This document shows positions 17,308 to 27,013 of a DNA stretch of 64,000 nt, one piece after another. The DNA comes from Methylobacterium sp. J-067 (GTDB lineage Bacteria; Pseudomonadota; Alphaproteobacteria; Rhizobiales; Beijerinckiaceae): assembly GCF_022829465.1 (NCBI RefSeq), contig NZ_JAKSXZ010000146.1, forward strand, positions 1 to 64,000, written 5' to 3'. The notes below the pieces were generated by a model. It was not told where the DNA came from. It made no database searches and saw only the letters and a list, made by a program, of their open reading frames with translations. A program made the position numbers and the translations under genes. Within the stretch, counting starts at the first letter, position 1; each line of letters starts with the position of its first letter.

Positions 17308-19764
17308 ATGGCTGACCCGTTCCGGTTCCTGCCTCCGGGAGGTTTGACGGGTGCCGAGATCCGCGCCCACGATTGGTCGGCGAGCCCGCTCGGCCCGCCG
17401 GAGGCGTGGCCGCCGGCTTTGCGGAGCACGCTTGCGCTGATGCTCCCCTGCCCCACCGCGATGTTCCTCGCCTGGGGGCCGGACCTGCGGTGCTTCTACA
17501 ACGACGCCTACCGGCCGATGCTCGGCTACCGCCTGAGCGACGCCCTCGGACGCCCCTTCCGCGAGGTCTGGGCCAGCATCTGGGACGAGATCGAACCGCT
17601 CGTGGCGGCCACCCTCGCGGGCGAGAGCCAGACCCTCACGGACATCATGCTCGACCTGTCGCGGGACGGGGCTTCCGAACAGGGCTGGTGGTCCTTCACC
17701 TACTCGCCTGTCCTGGATGAATTCGGCAGGGTGAGCGGCCTGTTCTGCGTCACCGCCGAGACCACGGCGCGGGTGCGCGGCGAGGCCCGCCTGCGGGAGA
17801 GCGAGGACCATTTCCGCCATACGGTCGAACTGAACCCGCAGGTGCCCTGGACCTGCGATCCGCAGGGCAACATCACCTCCTATTCGAAGCGCTGGCTCGA
17901 CCTGACGGGGCAGGCCACCGGCGAGCCGGACGGCGCGGGCTGGATCAAGGCCCTGCACCCGGACGACGTCCCCTGGACCGTCACCGTGTTCACGCAATGC
18001 CTCGCCTCGGGCGAGCCGGTCGATGTCGATTACCGCATCCGCGACGCGCGCACCGGCACGTCCCGCTGGATGCGCGCCCGCGCCCAGCCGCGACGTGGGG
18101 ACGACGGCGCCATCCTCCGCTGGTACGGCGTGGTGGAGGACATCCACGACCGCAAGCTCGCGGAGGACGGCCTGCGCGAGATGAACGCGACGCTGGAGCG
18201 GCGGGTCGCAGAGGCCCTGTCCGAGCGCAAGCTCTGGGCGGACGTGTTCGAGACCACCGACGCCCTCGTCGGCGTCCTCGATTCCGGCTACCGCTTCCTT
18301 GCCGTGAACGCCGCCTATGCCCGCGAGTTCGAAGCCCTCTACGGCATCCGGCCCAGGGCGGGCGACAACCTGCTCGACCTGCTGGCGGATCATCCCGAGC
18401 ACTGGGACGCCGTGCGCGCCGTCTGGTCGCGGGCGCTCTCGGGCGAGGAGTTCACGATCATCGCGGAGTTCGGCGACCCGGCCCGGACCCGGCACTGTTA
18501 CGAGTTGAAGTTCACGACGCTGCGGGATGCGCAGGGACGGCGGCTCGGCGCCTTCCAATACGCGCAGGACGTCAGCGAGCGCCTGCGCAGCGAGGAGCAA
18601 CTGGCCCGCGCCGAGGAGGCGCTGCGCCATGCCCAGCGGATGGAGGCGGTGGGCCAGCTGACCGGCGGGGTGGCGCACGACTTCAACAACCTGCTCACGA
18701 TCATCCGCTCGTCGGTGGAGTTCCTGCGCCGGCCGAACCTCGCGGAGGAGCGGCGCACCCGCTACCTGGAAGCGGTGTCCGACACGGTGGACCGCGCGGC
18801 CCGCCTGACCAGCCAGCTTCTCGCCTTCGCCCGCCGCCAGCCCCTCGCTCCCGAGGTGCTGGACGTCGGAGAACGCCTCGGCGGCGTGGCCGACATGCTG
18901 AACGCCGTGACCGGAGCACGCATCCACATCGTCACCGAGGTCCCCGACGGGCCCTGCCACGTGCGGGCCGACCCGAGCCAGTTCGAGACGGCCCTGGTCA
19001 ACCTCGCGGTGAACGCCCGCGACGCGATGGATGGCGAGGGCACGCTCACCCTCCGGCTCGCCTGCGGGACGGCGCTACCGTCCATTCGCGGACATGCGGG
19101 CGCGCCGGGGCCGTTCGCCGCCATCTCAGTGACGGACGAAGGGCCGGGCATCGCGCCGGATCTGCTGGTGCGGATCTTCGAGCCGTTCTTCACCACCAAG
19201 GATGTCGGCAAGGGCACCGGGCTTGGGCTTTCCCAGGTGATCGGCTTCACCAAGCAATCCGGCGGCGACGTGGAGGTCGTGAGCGAGCCCGGTCGGGGGG
19301 CGACCTTCACCCTCTACCTGCCCCAGGTCGACGCCCCGCCGCCCCCGAAGGAAAGCGATGCCGGCGCGGATGACGGGCAGGCCGACGGGCGCCCGCTCTG
19401 CGTGCTGGTGGTGGAGGACAACCTCGAAGTCGGGCGGTTCTGCACCCAGCTTCTGGAGGATCTCGGACACTCGACCGTCTGGGCGCACAACGCCGAGGCG
19501 GCCCTCTCCGAGATGGAGCGGGTGCCGTTCCGGTTCGATGCCGTCTTCTCGGATGTCGTCATGCCGGGGATGGGCGGCGTCGCCTTGGCCCGGCGGCTCC
19601 GCACCGAGCACCCGAACCTGCCGGTGATCCTCACCACCGGCTACAGCGACACGCTGGCCCGGGACGACGCCCACGGCTTCGAGCTGGTGCGCAAGCCCTA
19701 CAGCGCCCAGCAGGTCGCCCGCGCCCTGCGCGGCGTCGTGAACCGGAGGGCCGCCAGCGGCTGA
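17308..19764 (+). CDS. Soluble PAS hybrid histidine kinase with C-terminal receiver
   Basis: This 818-residue protein has no membrane segment, so it is a cytoplasmic sensor. An N-terminal PAS/GAF-like region (about 20-150) contains FLAWGPDLRCFYNDAYRPML. PAS domains follow at about 165-290 (with VVEDIHDRKLAED) and 305-425. The kinase core has the H-box GGVAHDFNNLL with His457, the N-box LVNLAVNARDAM, DEGPGIAPD and GKGTGLGLSQV. The receiver begins near 695 with VLVVEDN and has its phospho-acceptor Asp at about 749 (FSDVVMPGMGG) and Lys in VRKPYS. This matches the HWE-independent hybrid kinases common in Methylobacterium. The sigma-54 activator starts 71 bases downstream, but that protein lacks a receiver, so a direct phosphotransfer partner is not obvious. 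Confidence 0.92.
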   Translation: MADPFRFLPPGGLTGAEIRAHDWSASPLGPPEAWPPALRSTLALMLPCPTAMFLAWGPDLRCFYNDAYRPMLGYRLSDALGRPFREVWASIWDEIEPLVAATLAGESQTLTDIMLDLSRDGASEQGWWSFTYSPVLDEFGRVSGLFCVTAETTARVRGEARLRESEDHFRHTVELNPQVPWTCDPQGNITSYSKRWLDLTGQATGEPDGAGWIKALHPDDVPWTVTVFTQCLASGEPVDVDYRIRDARTGTSRWMRARAQPRRGDDGAILRWYGVVEDIHDRKLAEDGLREMNATLERRVAEALSERKLWADVFETTDALVGVLDSGYRFLAVNAAYAREFEALYGIRPRAGDNLLDLLADHPEHWDAVRAVWSRALSGEEFTIIAEFGDPARTRHCYELKFTTLRDAQGRRLGAFQYAQDVSERLRSEEQLARAEEALRHAQRMEAVGQLTGGVAHDFNNLLTIIRSSVEFLRRPNLAEERRTRYLEAVSDTVDRAARLTSQLLAFARRQPLAPEVLDVGERLGGVADMLNAVTGARIHIVTEVPDGPCHVRADPSQFETALVNLAVNARDAMDGEGTLTLRLACGTALPSIRGHAGAPGPFAAISVTDEGPGIAPDLLVRIFEPFFTTKDVGKGTGLGLSQVIGFTKQSGGDVEVVSEPGRGATFTLYLPQVDAPPPPKESDAGADDGQADGRPLCVLVVEDNLEVGRFCTQLLEDLGHSTVWAHNAEAALSEMERVPFRFDAVFSDVVMPGMGGVALARRLRTEHPNLPVILTTGYSDTLARDDAHGFELVRKPYSAQQVARALRGVVNRRAASG

Positions 19765-19835
19765 GACCCCGCGCGGACGATTGCACGAAGCTTGCAGATC
19801 TCCGCCGCCAGGGAGACCTCGAAGGGCGCCGCGGG

Positions 19836-21416
<1,581 letters not shown>

Positions 21417-21438
21417 GCGAATCGGACAAAGCCCGACA

Positions 21439-21461
21439 TTGTCGACAAAGTGTCGACAATT
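21439..21461. promoter_or_regulatory. Candidate enhancer (upstream activator site) for the sigma-54 promoter
   Basis: ATTGTCGACA-AAG-TGTCGACAAT is a perfect 10-3-10 inverted repeat; each half also contains the self-palindromic TGTCGACA. It starts 22 bases after the activator's stop codon, and its centre is about 103 bp upstream of the -24 element, the usual distance for an enhancer-binding protein site. Binding by the neighbouring activator is inferred. Confidence 0.7.
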
Positions 21462-21552
21462 CCTGCCGCCGGGCCCGTGCGCGGTAACGTCCTTCTCCAC
21501 GCAAGCCGTTGCCGGAGAACGATCTTTCAGAATTTCCGACACTCCTTGAGGG

Positions 21553-21569
21553 TTGGCATCGGCCTTGCC
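21553..21569 (+). promoter_or_regulatory. Sigma-54 (-24/-12) promoter of the osmC-ABC cluster
   Basis: TTGGCATCGGCCTTGCC matches the RpoN consensus TGGCACG-N4-TTGC with exact spacing between the GG and GC elements. The start of transcription should fall about 12 bases after the GC, near 21580, giving a leader of roughly 43 bases to the ATG at 21623, which has an AAGGAGGA ribosome-binding site. An enhancer-like dyad lies upstream. Confidence 0.85.
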
Positions 21570-21622
21570 AAACCCCAGCCGAGCCGGGCCCGGCAGGGCT
21601 CGCGCAAGGAGGATCCCTCGCC

Positions 21623-22174
21623 ATGAGCACCAGTGCCGCCCCCAAGACCGTCACGGCCTATCTCCGCCCGATCGACCGCGACGGGCTGATGCAGTTCGCG
21701 GAGAAGGGCCGCAACAATCCGGGCTCGCGCGGCACCAACAAGGTGCACACCGTCGTCGACGGCCAGTACCGCTCCTTGAGCTATGTCGGCGACCATCAGC
21801 CCGTCGTGGTGGACGAGCCCCTGCACCTGTTCGGCGAGAACACCGCGCCGGCCCCCGGTGAGATCGTGCTCTCGGCCCTGGGCGGCTGCCTCGCGGTGGG
21901 CATCACCGCCGTGGCGACCTGGAAGCAGGTCCGCCTGTCGCGCCTCGAACTGCATCTCGAAGGCGATATCGGCAACCCGGCCGCCTGGGGTGCCGGCGGT
22001 GCCGAGAAGGCCCCGGAAGACATGGGCTTCCAAGAAATCCGCGTCGCCGTGACCATCGAGGGCGACGCCTCCCGCGAGGAACTGGACGAGATCGTCCGCC
22101 ACGCGAACGCCTACTCCCCGGTGGCGAATTCCATGCGCAACCCGATCCCGTTCACGATCGGCCTCGCCGGCTAA
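21623..22174 (+). CDS. OsmC/Ohr-family protein with only one of the two family cysteines
   Basis: This 183-residue protein has the OsmC fold signatures: LSALGGCLAVGITAVATWK near residue 90 with the peroxidatic-type Cys, LSRLELHLEGDI, and FQEIRVAVTIEGDASREELD. In peroxidase members a second Cys lies in a CPV(S/A) motif; here the equivalent is YSPVANSM, so that Cys is missing. It may therefore not be a standard thiol peroxidase. It is the first gene after the sigma-54 promoter, with a strong AAGGAGGA ribosome-binding site, and leads the six-gene cluster. Its role may be detoxification or thiol/sulfur handling linked to the imported substrate. Confidence 0.87.
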   Translation: MSTSAAPKTVTAYLRPIDRDGLMQFAEKGRNNPGSRGTNKVHTVVDGQYRSLSYVGDHQPVVVDEPLHLFGENTAPAPGEIVLSALGGCLAVGITAVATWKQVRLSRLELHLEGDIGNPAAWGAGGAEKAPEDMGFQEIRVAVTIEGDASREELDEIVRHANAYSPVANSMRNPIPFTIGLAG

Positions 22175-22232
22175 CCCCTGCGGCGGGGGCCTCGGCGCCC
22201 CGCCTCCTTCCCCCACCTGAGGAGACGGCACG

Positions 22233-23414
22233 ATGGCGAGCGCACCCGCTCTTCGGTTGGTCGAGGCCCCCATCGGGGCGGCTTCGGCGGTCGGCCCCGA
22301 CTGGACGGACGAGGCCGTCCTCGCCCGGACGACGGCCATCGCCGAGGGTCCCTTGAGCACGGCGGCGACGAGCATCGACCACGGCGACTACCCCCTCGAC
22401 ATCATGGGCCAGCTCGGCGCGGCGGGGGCGCTCGGCGTCCATCTCGACCGGCACGGCGGGCGCTTCGGGCTCTCCCTCGCCGCGATGCAGGCCGCCAGCC
22501 GCGCCTGCGGCGCCACCGGCTTCCTGATGTGGTGCCACGATGTCTGCGGCCTCTACCTCGAACAATCGGGCAACCCGGCGCTGACCGGCGCCGTGCTCGA
22601 CGATCACCTGACCGGCCGGACCTTCGGCGGCACCGCCCTGTCCAACCCGATGAAGGCGTTTGCCGGGATCGAGCCGATCCTGCTCCGCGCCCGCCGCGTC
22701 CCCGGCGGCTACCGGGTGAGCGGCATGCTGCCCTGGGTCAGCCATATCGGGCCCGGCCAGTATTGCGGGGCCATCGCGGGCGTGGTCGGCGCGGGCGAGG
22801 CGATCAGCCACGAGATCATGTTCCTGCTGGCCTGCGACCGCGCCGAGTTGCGGCCCTGCCCGCAATTCTCCGGCATGGAGGGCACCAGCACTTGGGGCCT
22901 GCGCCTGGACGAGTACTTCGTCGGCCAGGACGACCTGATCGCCGACCCGGCCCGGCCCTTCATCGGCCGCATCCGCGCGGCCTTCATCCTGCTCCAATGC
23001 GGCATGGGCCTCGGCGTCACCGAGGGCAGCCTGGATTCCATGCACGCGGTCGAGGAGCCCCTCGGCCACGTCAACCAGTTCCTCCACGACCGGCCCGACG
23101 CCATCGCCGCCGAACTCGCCGAGTTGCGCGCGCGCGTGATACGCCTCGCCGAGACGCCCTTCGAGGGCGCGACCGACTACCTGATCGACGTCCTCGACGC
23201 CCGCGCCCAGGTGGCCGAACTGGCGCTCCGCGCGTCGCAATCGGCGCTGCTGCACCAGGGCGCGCGGGGCTACCTGATGTCGGCGGCGCCGCAGCGGCGC
23301 ATCCGCGAGGCGCATTTCGTCGCCATCGTCACCCCGGCGATCAAGCACCTGCGCTGGGAGATGGCGCGGCTCTCGCAGGACATCCTGCCGGCCGCCACCG
23401 GGGGTCGGGCATGA
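22233..23414 (+). CDS. Acyl-CoA dehydrogenase-like flavoprotein (SfnB/monooxygenase-like group)
   Basis: This 393-residue protein has the acyl-CoA dehydrogenase fold. N-terminal helices include MGQLGAAGALGVHLDRHGG and MQAASRACGATGFLMWCHD. The central beta domain has GYRVSGMLPWVSHIGPGQYC and FSGMEGTSTWGLRLDEYFV. C-terminal helices carry QSALLHQGARGYLMSAAPQRRIREAHF. I cannot place the catalytic Glu of true acyl-CoA dehydrogenases; many such proteins in sulfur or xenobiotic clusters are flavin monooxygenase-type enzymes or their relatives. GAGGAGA precedes the ATG. It overlaps the next gene by four bases (ATGA), so the two are coupled, and the rubredoxin reductase fusion could be its electron donor. 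Confidence 0.85.
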   Translation: MASAPALRLVEAPIGAASAVGPDWTDEAVLARTTAIAEGPLSTAATSIDHGDYPLDIMGQLGAAGALGVHLDRHGGRFGLSLAAMQAASRACGATGFLMWCHDVCGLYLEQSGNPALTGAVLDDHLTGRTFGGTALSNPMKAFAGIEPILLRARRVPGGYRVSGMLPWVSHIGPGQYCGAIAGVVGAGEAISHEIMFLLACDRAELRPCPQFSGMEGTSTWGLRLDEYFVGQDDLIADPARPFIGRIRAAFILLQCGMGLGVTEGSLDSMHAVEEPLGHVNQFLHDRPDAIAAELAELRARVIRLAETPFEGATDYLIDVLDARAQVAELALRASQSALLHQGARGYLMSAAPQRRIREAHFVAIVTPAIKHLRWEMARLSQDILPAATGGRA

Positions 23415-24745
23415 GCGCCCCCGAACCCACGGACGGCCTCGGCTCCTGGAAACAGTTCCTCTGCCGGGCCTGCGGGCTGATCTACGACGAGGGCGAGGGC
23501 GACCCGGACGGTGGATTGCCCCCCGGCACGCGCTTCGCCGACATTCCCGACGATTGGGCCTGCCCGATCTGCGGCGTGACCAAAGCCGATTTCGAGCCCT
23601 ACCAGCGTCGGACCCGGGTCGCGGCGGCCCCGGTGGCAATCGCACCGCAGCGGCGGCCGGGCGTGGTGATCGTCGGCGCCGGCCTCGCCGGCTGGAGCAC
23701 GGCCGAGGCGATCCGCGCCGAGGACGCCACGATCCCGATCACCCTCGTGACCGCCTGCGACGGCGACCTCTACCACAAGCCGGAACTCTCTATCGCCCTC
23801 GGGCGCGGCCTCTCGCCCGCCGACCTGCGCCGGGAGACGGGCGTGGAAGCCGCCTCCCGCCTCGGCGCGCGGCTCATGAGCGAGACCTTCGCCATCGGCC
23901 TCTCGCCGGAGCGGCACAGCCTGCGTACCACGCGCGGCACCCTGCCCTACACCCACCTCGTCCTCGCCCACGGCGCCCGCCCCGCCCTGCCCGCTTGCCT
24001 CGACCCCAGCCTGTGCTGGCGGGTGAACGACCTCGCCGCGTGGTCCGGCCTGCATGCCGAACTGGCGCAGAAGCCCCGCAACGTCGCGATCATCGGCGCC
24101 GGCTTGGTCGGGTGCGAGTTGGCCGAGGATCTGGCGCGGGCCGGTCACACGGTGACGCTCATCGGCGCCGAGGCGCGGCCCCTGCCCGAACTCCTGCCGG
24201 AACAGGCCGCGCGCCGGCTGCTGGCCGGGCTCGGTGGGCTCGGCGTAAGCTTCCTCGGCGGCACCCTGGTGAACGGCCTCGCCCGCCGGAAGGAGGGCGA
24301 CATCGCCCTCGCCCTCGCGGATGGGACGAGCCTCGTCGCCGAGACCGTTATCGCCGCGACCGGGCTCGCGACGCCCTCCCGCCTCGTGCGCGGGGCCGGG
24401 ATCGCCTTCGACAAGGGCATCGCCGTCGATCCGGCGACGCTGCGCACCAGCGCCCCCGACATCTTTGCGCTCGGCGATTGCATCAGCATCGCCGGCAGTC
24501 CGTGCCGCTACATCGAGCCGGTGGCGCGGCAGGCTCAGGTGATCGCGCGGGCGATCCTCGGCTGGGAGAGCCCCGGCTATGCCCATGCCGCCCCCGTCAT
24601 CCGCCTGAAGACCCGCTCGGCCCCGATCGAGCTTCACGGCGTGCCCGTCGCCGGCGCCCCCTGGCACGTCACCGAGGAGAGCGAGCGCCGGCTCGCGATG
24701 GAGCAGCGCCAGGGCGGCGAGGTCGTCGCCTGGCTGGCCGCCTAG
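23411..24745 (+). CDS. Rubredoxin - FAD/NAD(P) oxidoreductase fusion
   Basis: This 444-residue two-part redox protein has an N-terminal rubredoxin domain (about 12-65) with both iron-binding knuckles, FLCRACGLIYDE and DWACPICGVTK. It is followed by a rubredoxin reductase-like FAD/NAD domain with VVIVGAGLAGWSTAEAI near residue 85, the second Rossmann motif VAIIGAGLVGCELAEDL near 223, and DIFALGDC near 350. A whole electron chain from NAD(P)H through FAD to Fe(Cys)4 is thus on one chain. Rubredoxin and its reductase are usually separate proteins in alkane oxidation. The ATG overlaps the stop of the acyl-CoA dehydrogenase-like gene. The acceptor is unknown; that flavoprotein is a natural suggestion. 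Confidence 0.92.
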   Translation: MSAPEPTDGLGSWKQFLCRACGLIYDEGEGDPDGGLPPGTRFADIPDDWACPICGVTKADFEPYQRRTRVAAAPVAIAPQRRPGVVIVGAGLAGWSTAEAIRAEDATIPITLVTACDGDLYHKPELSIALGRGLSPADLRRETGVEAASRLGARLMSETFAIGLSPERHSLRTTRGTLPYTHLVLAHGARPALPACLDPSLCWRVNDLAAWSGLHAELAQKPRNVAIIGAGLVGCELAEDLARAGHTVTLIGAEARPLPELLPEQAARRLLAGLGGLGVSFLGGTLVNGLARRKEGDIALALADGTSLVAETVIAATGLATPSRLVRGAGIAFDKGIAVDPATLRTSAPDIFALGDCISIAGSPCRYIEPVARQAQVIARAILGWESPGYAHAAPVIRLKTRSAPIELHGVPVAGAPWHVTEESERRLAMEQRQGGEVVAWLAA

Positions 24746-24804
24746 CGCCGCTGTTGGCGCAAGTGTTGCTGAGAGTTTCTGAGACCACCCCGCCGGAGAT
24801 CGCG

Positions 24805-26163
24805 ATGGCCCTGTTCGATAATCCCTTCGGCACCCCGCGTCGCCTTCGGGGCGGTTGCTCCTGCGGTGGCCATGCGGATCAGGCCACCCACGAGGCGGCG
24901 CTTCCCTCGGGCGATGCCGCCATCACGCAGGCCGTGGAGGCGACGATGATGCGGGCGCTGTTCCCGTACGCCGCCGAGCGCCGGGCCTTCCTGCGCAGCG
25001 TCGGCCTCGCGACGGCGGCAGCGGCCGTGAACCAGTTCCTGCCGACGCGTTTCGTCGCCGAGGCCTTCGCGGAGGCGGGCAAGCCGGAGAAGACGGACCT
25101 GAAGGTCGGCTTCATCCCGATCACCTGCGCCACGCCGATCATCATGGCCAAGCCCATGGGCTTCTACGAGAAGCAGGGGCTCAACGTCGATGTCGTGAAG
25201 ACCGCCGGCTGGGCGGTGGTGCGCGACAAGACCCTGAACAAGGAATACGACGCCGCCCACATGCTGGCACCGATGCCGCTCGCCCTGACCCTGGGCCTCG
25301 GCTCGAACCCCGTGCCCTTCGCGGTTCCGGCCATCGAGAACGTCAACGGCCAGGCAATCTGCCTCGCCAACAAGCACAAGGACAACCGCGACCCGAAGAA
25401 CTGGAAGGGCTTCAAGCTCGCGATCCCGTTCGATTACTCGAACCACAATTACCTGCTGCGCTACTACCTGGCCGAGCATGGGATCGATCCCGACACCGAC
25501 GTGCAATTGCGCCTCGTGCCCCCGCCCGAGATGGTCGCCAACCTGCGGGCGGACAACATCGACGGGTTCCTCGCCCCCGACAACTTGGTCCAGCGGGCGG
25601 TCTACGACGGGGTCGGCTTCATCCATATCCTGTCGAAGGAGATCTGGGACGGGCATCCCTGCTGTTCCTTCTCGGTGGCGCAGGACACGATCCGCGAGAT
25701 GCCCAACGCCACGGCCGCGCTGCTACGCGCCGTTCTCCAGGCCACCGCCTATGCCTCGAAGCCGGAGAACCGGAAGGAGATCGCCGCCGCCATCGCCCCC
25801 GCCAACTACCTGAACCAGCCGGTGACGGTGGTGGAGCAGGTCCTCACCGGCACCTACGCGGACGGGCTCGGCAGCGTGAAGAAGGACCCGAAGCGGATCG
25901 CCTTCGATCCCTTCCCCTACGAGAGCTTCGCCATCTGGACGCTGACGCAGATGAAGCGCTGGGGCCAGATCAAGGGCGATATCGATTACGCGGCGGTGGC
26001 TCGCCAAGTCTACCGCGCCACGGACGCGGCCAAGCTGATGCGCCAGGATGGGATGACGCCCCCGGAGACGACCACCAAGACCTTCGTGGTGATGGGCAAG
26101 ACCTTCGATCCGTCGAAGCCGAAGGAATACCTCGAATCCTTCGCCATCAAGCGTGCGAGCTGA
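24805..26163 (+). CDS. NrtA/CmpA-type ABC transporter substrate-binding protein with Tat signal
   Basis: This 452-residue protein belongs to the nitrate/bicarbonate/taurine (NitT/TauT) binding-protein class: LKVGFIPITCATPIIMAKPMGFYEKQG near residue 95, VRDKTLNKEYDAAHMLAPMP, then AIPFDYSNHNYLLRYYLAEHG and a C-terminal segment resembling NrtA. The N-terminus is unusual: 55 residues with a Gly/Cys/His cluster (RGGCSCGGHADQATHE) precede the twin-arginine motif ERRAFLRSVG and a hydrophobic stretch. Tat export implies folding, perhaps with a cofactor, before secretion. It lies 59 bases after the reductase gene, with a small GCGCC/GGCGC hairpin between. The ligand cannot be called. Confidence 0.88.
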   Translation: MALFDNPFGTPRRLRGGCSCGGHADQATHEAALPSGDAAITQAVEATMMRALFPYAAERRAFLRSVGLATAAAAVNQFLPTRFVAEAFAEAGKPEKTDLKVGFIPITCATPIIMAKPMGFYEKQGLNVDVVKTAGWAVVRDKTLNKEYDAAHMLAPMPLALTLGLGSNPVPFAVPAIENVNGQAICLANKHKDNRDPKNWKGFKLAIPFDYSNHNYLLRYYLAEHGIDPDTDVQLRLVPPPEMVANLRADNIDGFLAPDNLVQRAVYDGVGFIHILSKEIWDGHPCCSFSVAQDTIREMPNATAALLRAVLQATAYASKPENRKEIAAAIAPANYLNQPVTVVEQVLTGTYADGLGSVKKDPKRIAFDPFPYESFAIWTLTQMKRWGQIKGDIDYAAVARQVYRATDAAKLMRQDGMTPPETTTKTFVVMGKTFDPSKPKEYLESFAIKRAS

Positions 26164-26166
26164 GCC

Positions 26167-27006
26167 ATGCAGCGTTCGCTGACGCTGAGGGCCGGGGCGC
26201 TCTCGCTGATCATCCTCGCCCTGGCCCTGTTCGGCTGGCAGATCGCGGTGAGCGGCGTCGGCAAGACCGAAGCCATGGACCCGGAATACGCGGCCCTGAT
26301 GGGCGAGACCGCCACCACCGGCAAGTCGGCCATGCCCGGCCCCCTCGATGTCGGGGCGACGATCTGGAAGCACCTGAAGGACCCGTTCTACGACCGGGGG
26401 CCGAACGACAAGGGCATCGGTATCCAGCTCGCCTATTCCATCGGCCGCGTGGCCCTGGGCTATGGCTTAGCGGTGCTGGTGGCGATCCCGGTGGGGTTCC
26501 TCATCGGCATGTCGCCCCTGATGAGCCGGGCGCTCGATCCGTTCATCCAGATCATGAAGCCGGTCTCGCCCTTGGCGTGGATGCCGCTCGCCCTCTACAC
26601 GATCAAGGATTCGAGCCTTTCGGCGATCTTCGTGATCTTCATCTGTGCCCTCTGGCCAATGTTGATCAACACCGTGTTCGGCGTATCCAGCACGCGCAAG
26701 GAATGGCTCAACGTCGCCCGCACCCTGGAAGTCGGGCCGGTGCGCCGGGCCTTCACGGTGATCCTGCCGGCGGCGGCCCCGACGATCCTGACGGGGATGC
26801 GCATCTCCATCGGCATCGCGTGGCTCGTCATCGTCGCCGCCGAGATGCTCGTGGGCGGCACCGGCATCGGCTACTTCGTCTGGAACGAGTGGAACAACCT
26901 GTCGATCACCGATGTGATCACGTCGATCCTGGTGATCGGCCTCGTCGGCATGGTGCTCGACCAGTTGCTGGCCCGCGCGCAAGCCCTCGTCACCTTCCCC
27001 GAATGA
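26167..27006 (+). CDS. NitT/TauT-type ABC transporter permease
   Basis: This 279-residue membrane protein starts four bases after the binding-protein stop. A first helix (about 8-30) is followed by a periplasmic stretch and five or six helices. The EAA-type cytoplasmic loop reads TRKEWLNVARTLEVGPVRRAFTVILPAAAPTILTGMR, the standard contact site for the ATPase. ISIGIAWLVIVAAEMLVGG and GIGYFVWNEWNN are typical of nitrate/sulfonate permeases (SsuC/NrtB/TauC). Part of the sigma-54 cluster. Confidence 0.93.
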   Translation: MQRSLTLRAGALSLIILALALFGWQIAVSGVGKTEAMDPEYAALMGETATTGKSAMPGPLDVGATIWKHLKDPFYDRGPNDKGIGIQLAYSIGRVALGYGLAVLVAIPVGFLIGMSPLMSRALDPFIQIMKPVSPLAWMPLALYTIKDSSLSAIFVIFICALWPMLINTVFGVSSTRKEWLNVARTLEVGPVRRAFTVILPAAAPTILTGMRISIGIAWLVIVAAEMLVGGTGIGYFVWNEWNNLSITDVITSILVIGLVGMVLDQLLARAQALVTFPE

Positions 27007-27013
27007 GGCCCGC

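Noticed and set aside
24745..24760. GCGCC/GGCGC hairpin between the reductase and binding-protein genes as an internal terminator
   Set aside because: The stem is only 5 bp and no T-run follows; more likely a chance or processing hairpin within one transcript.
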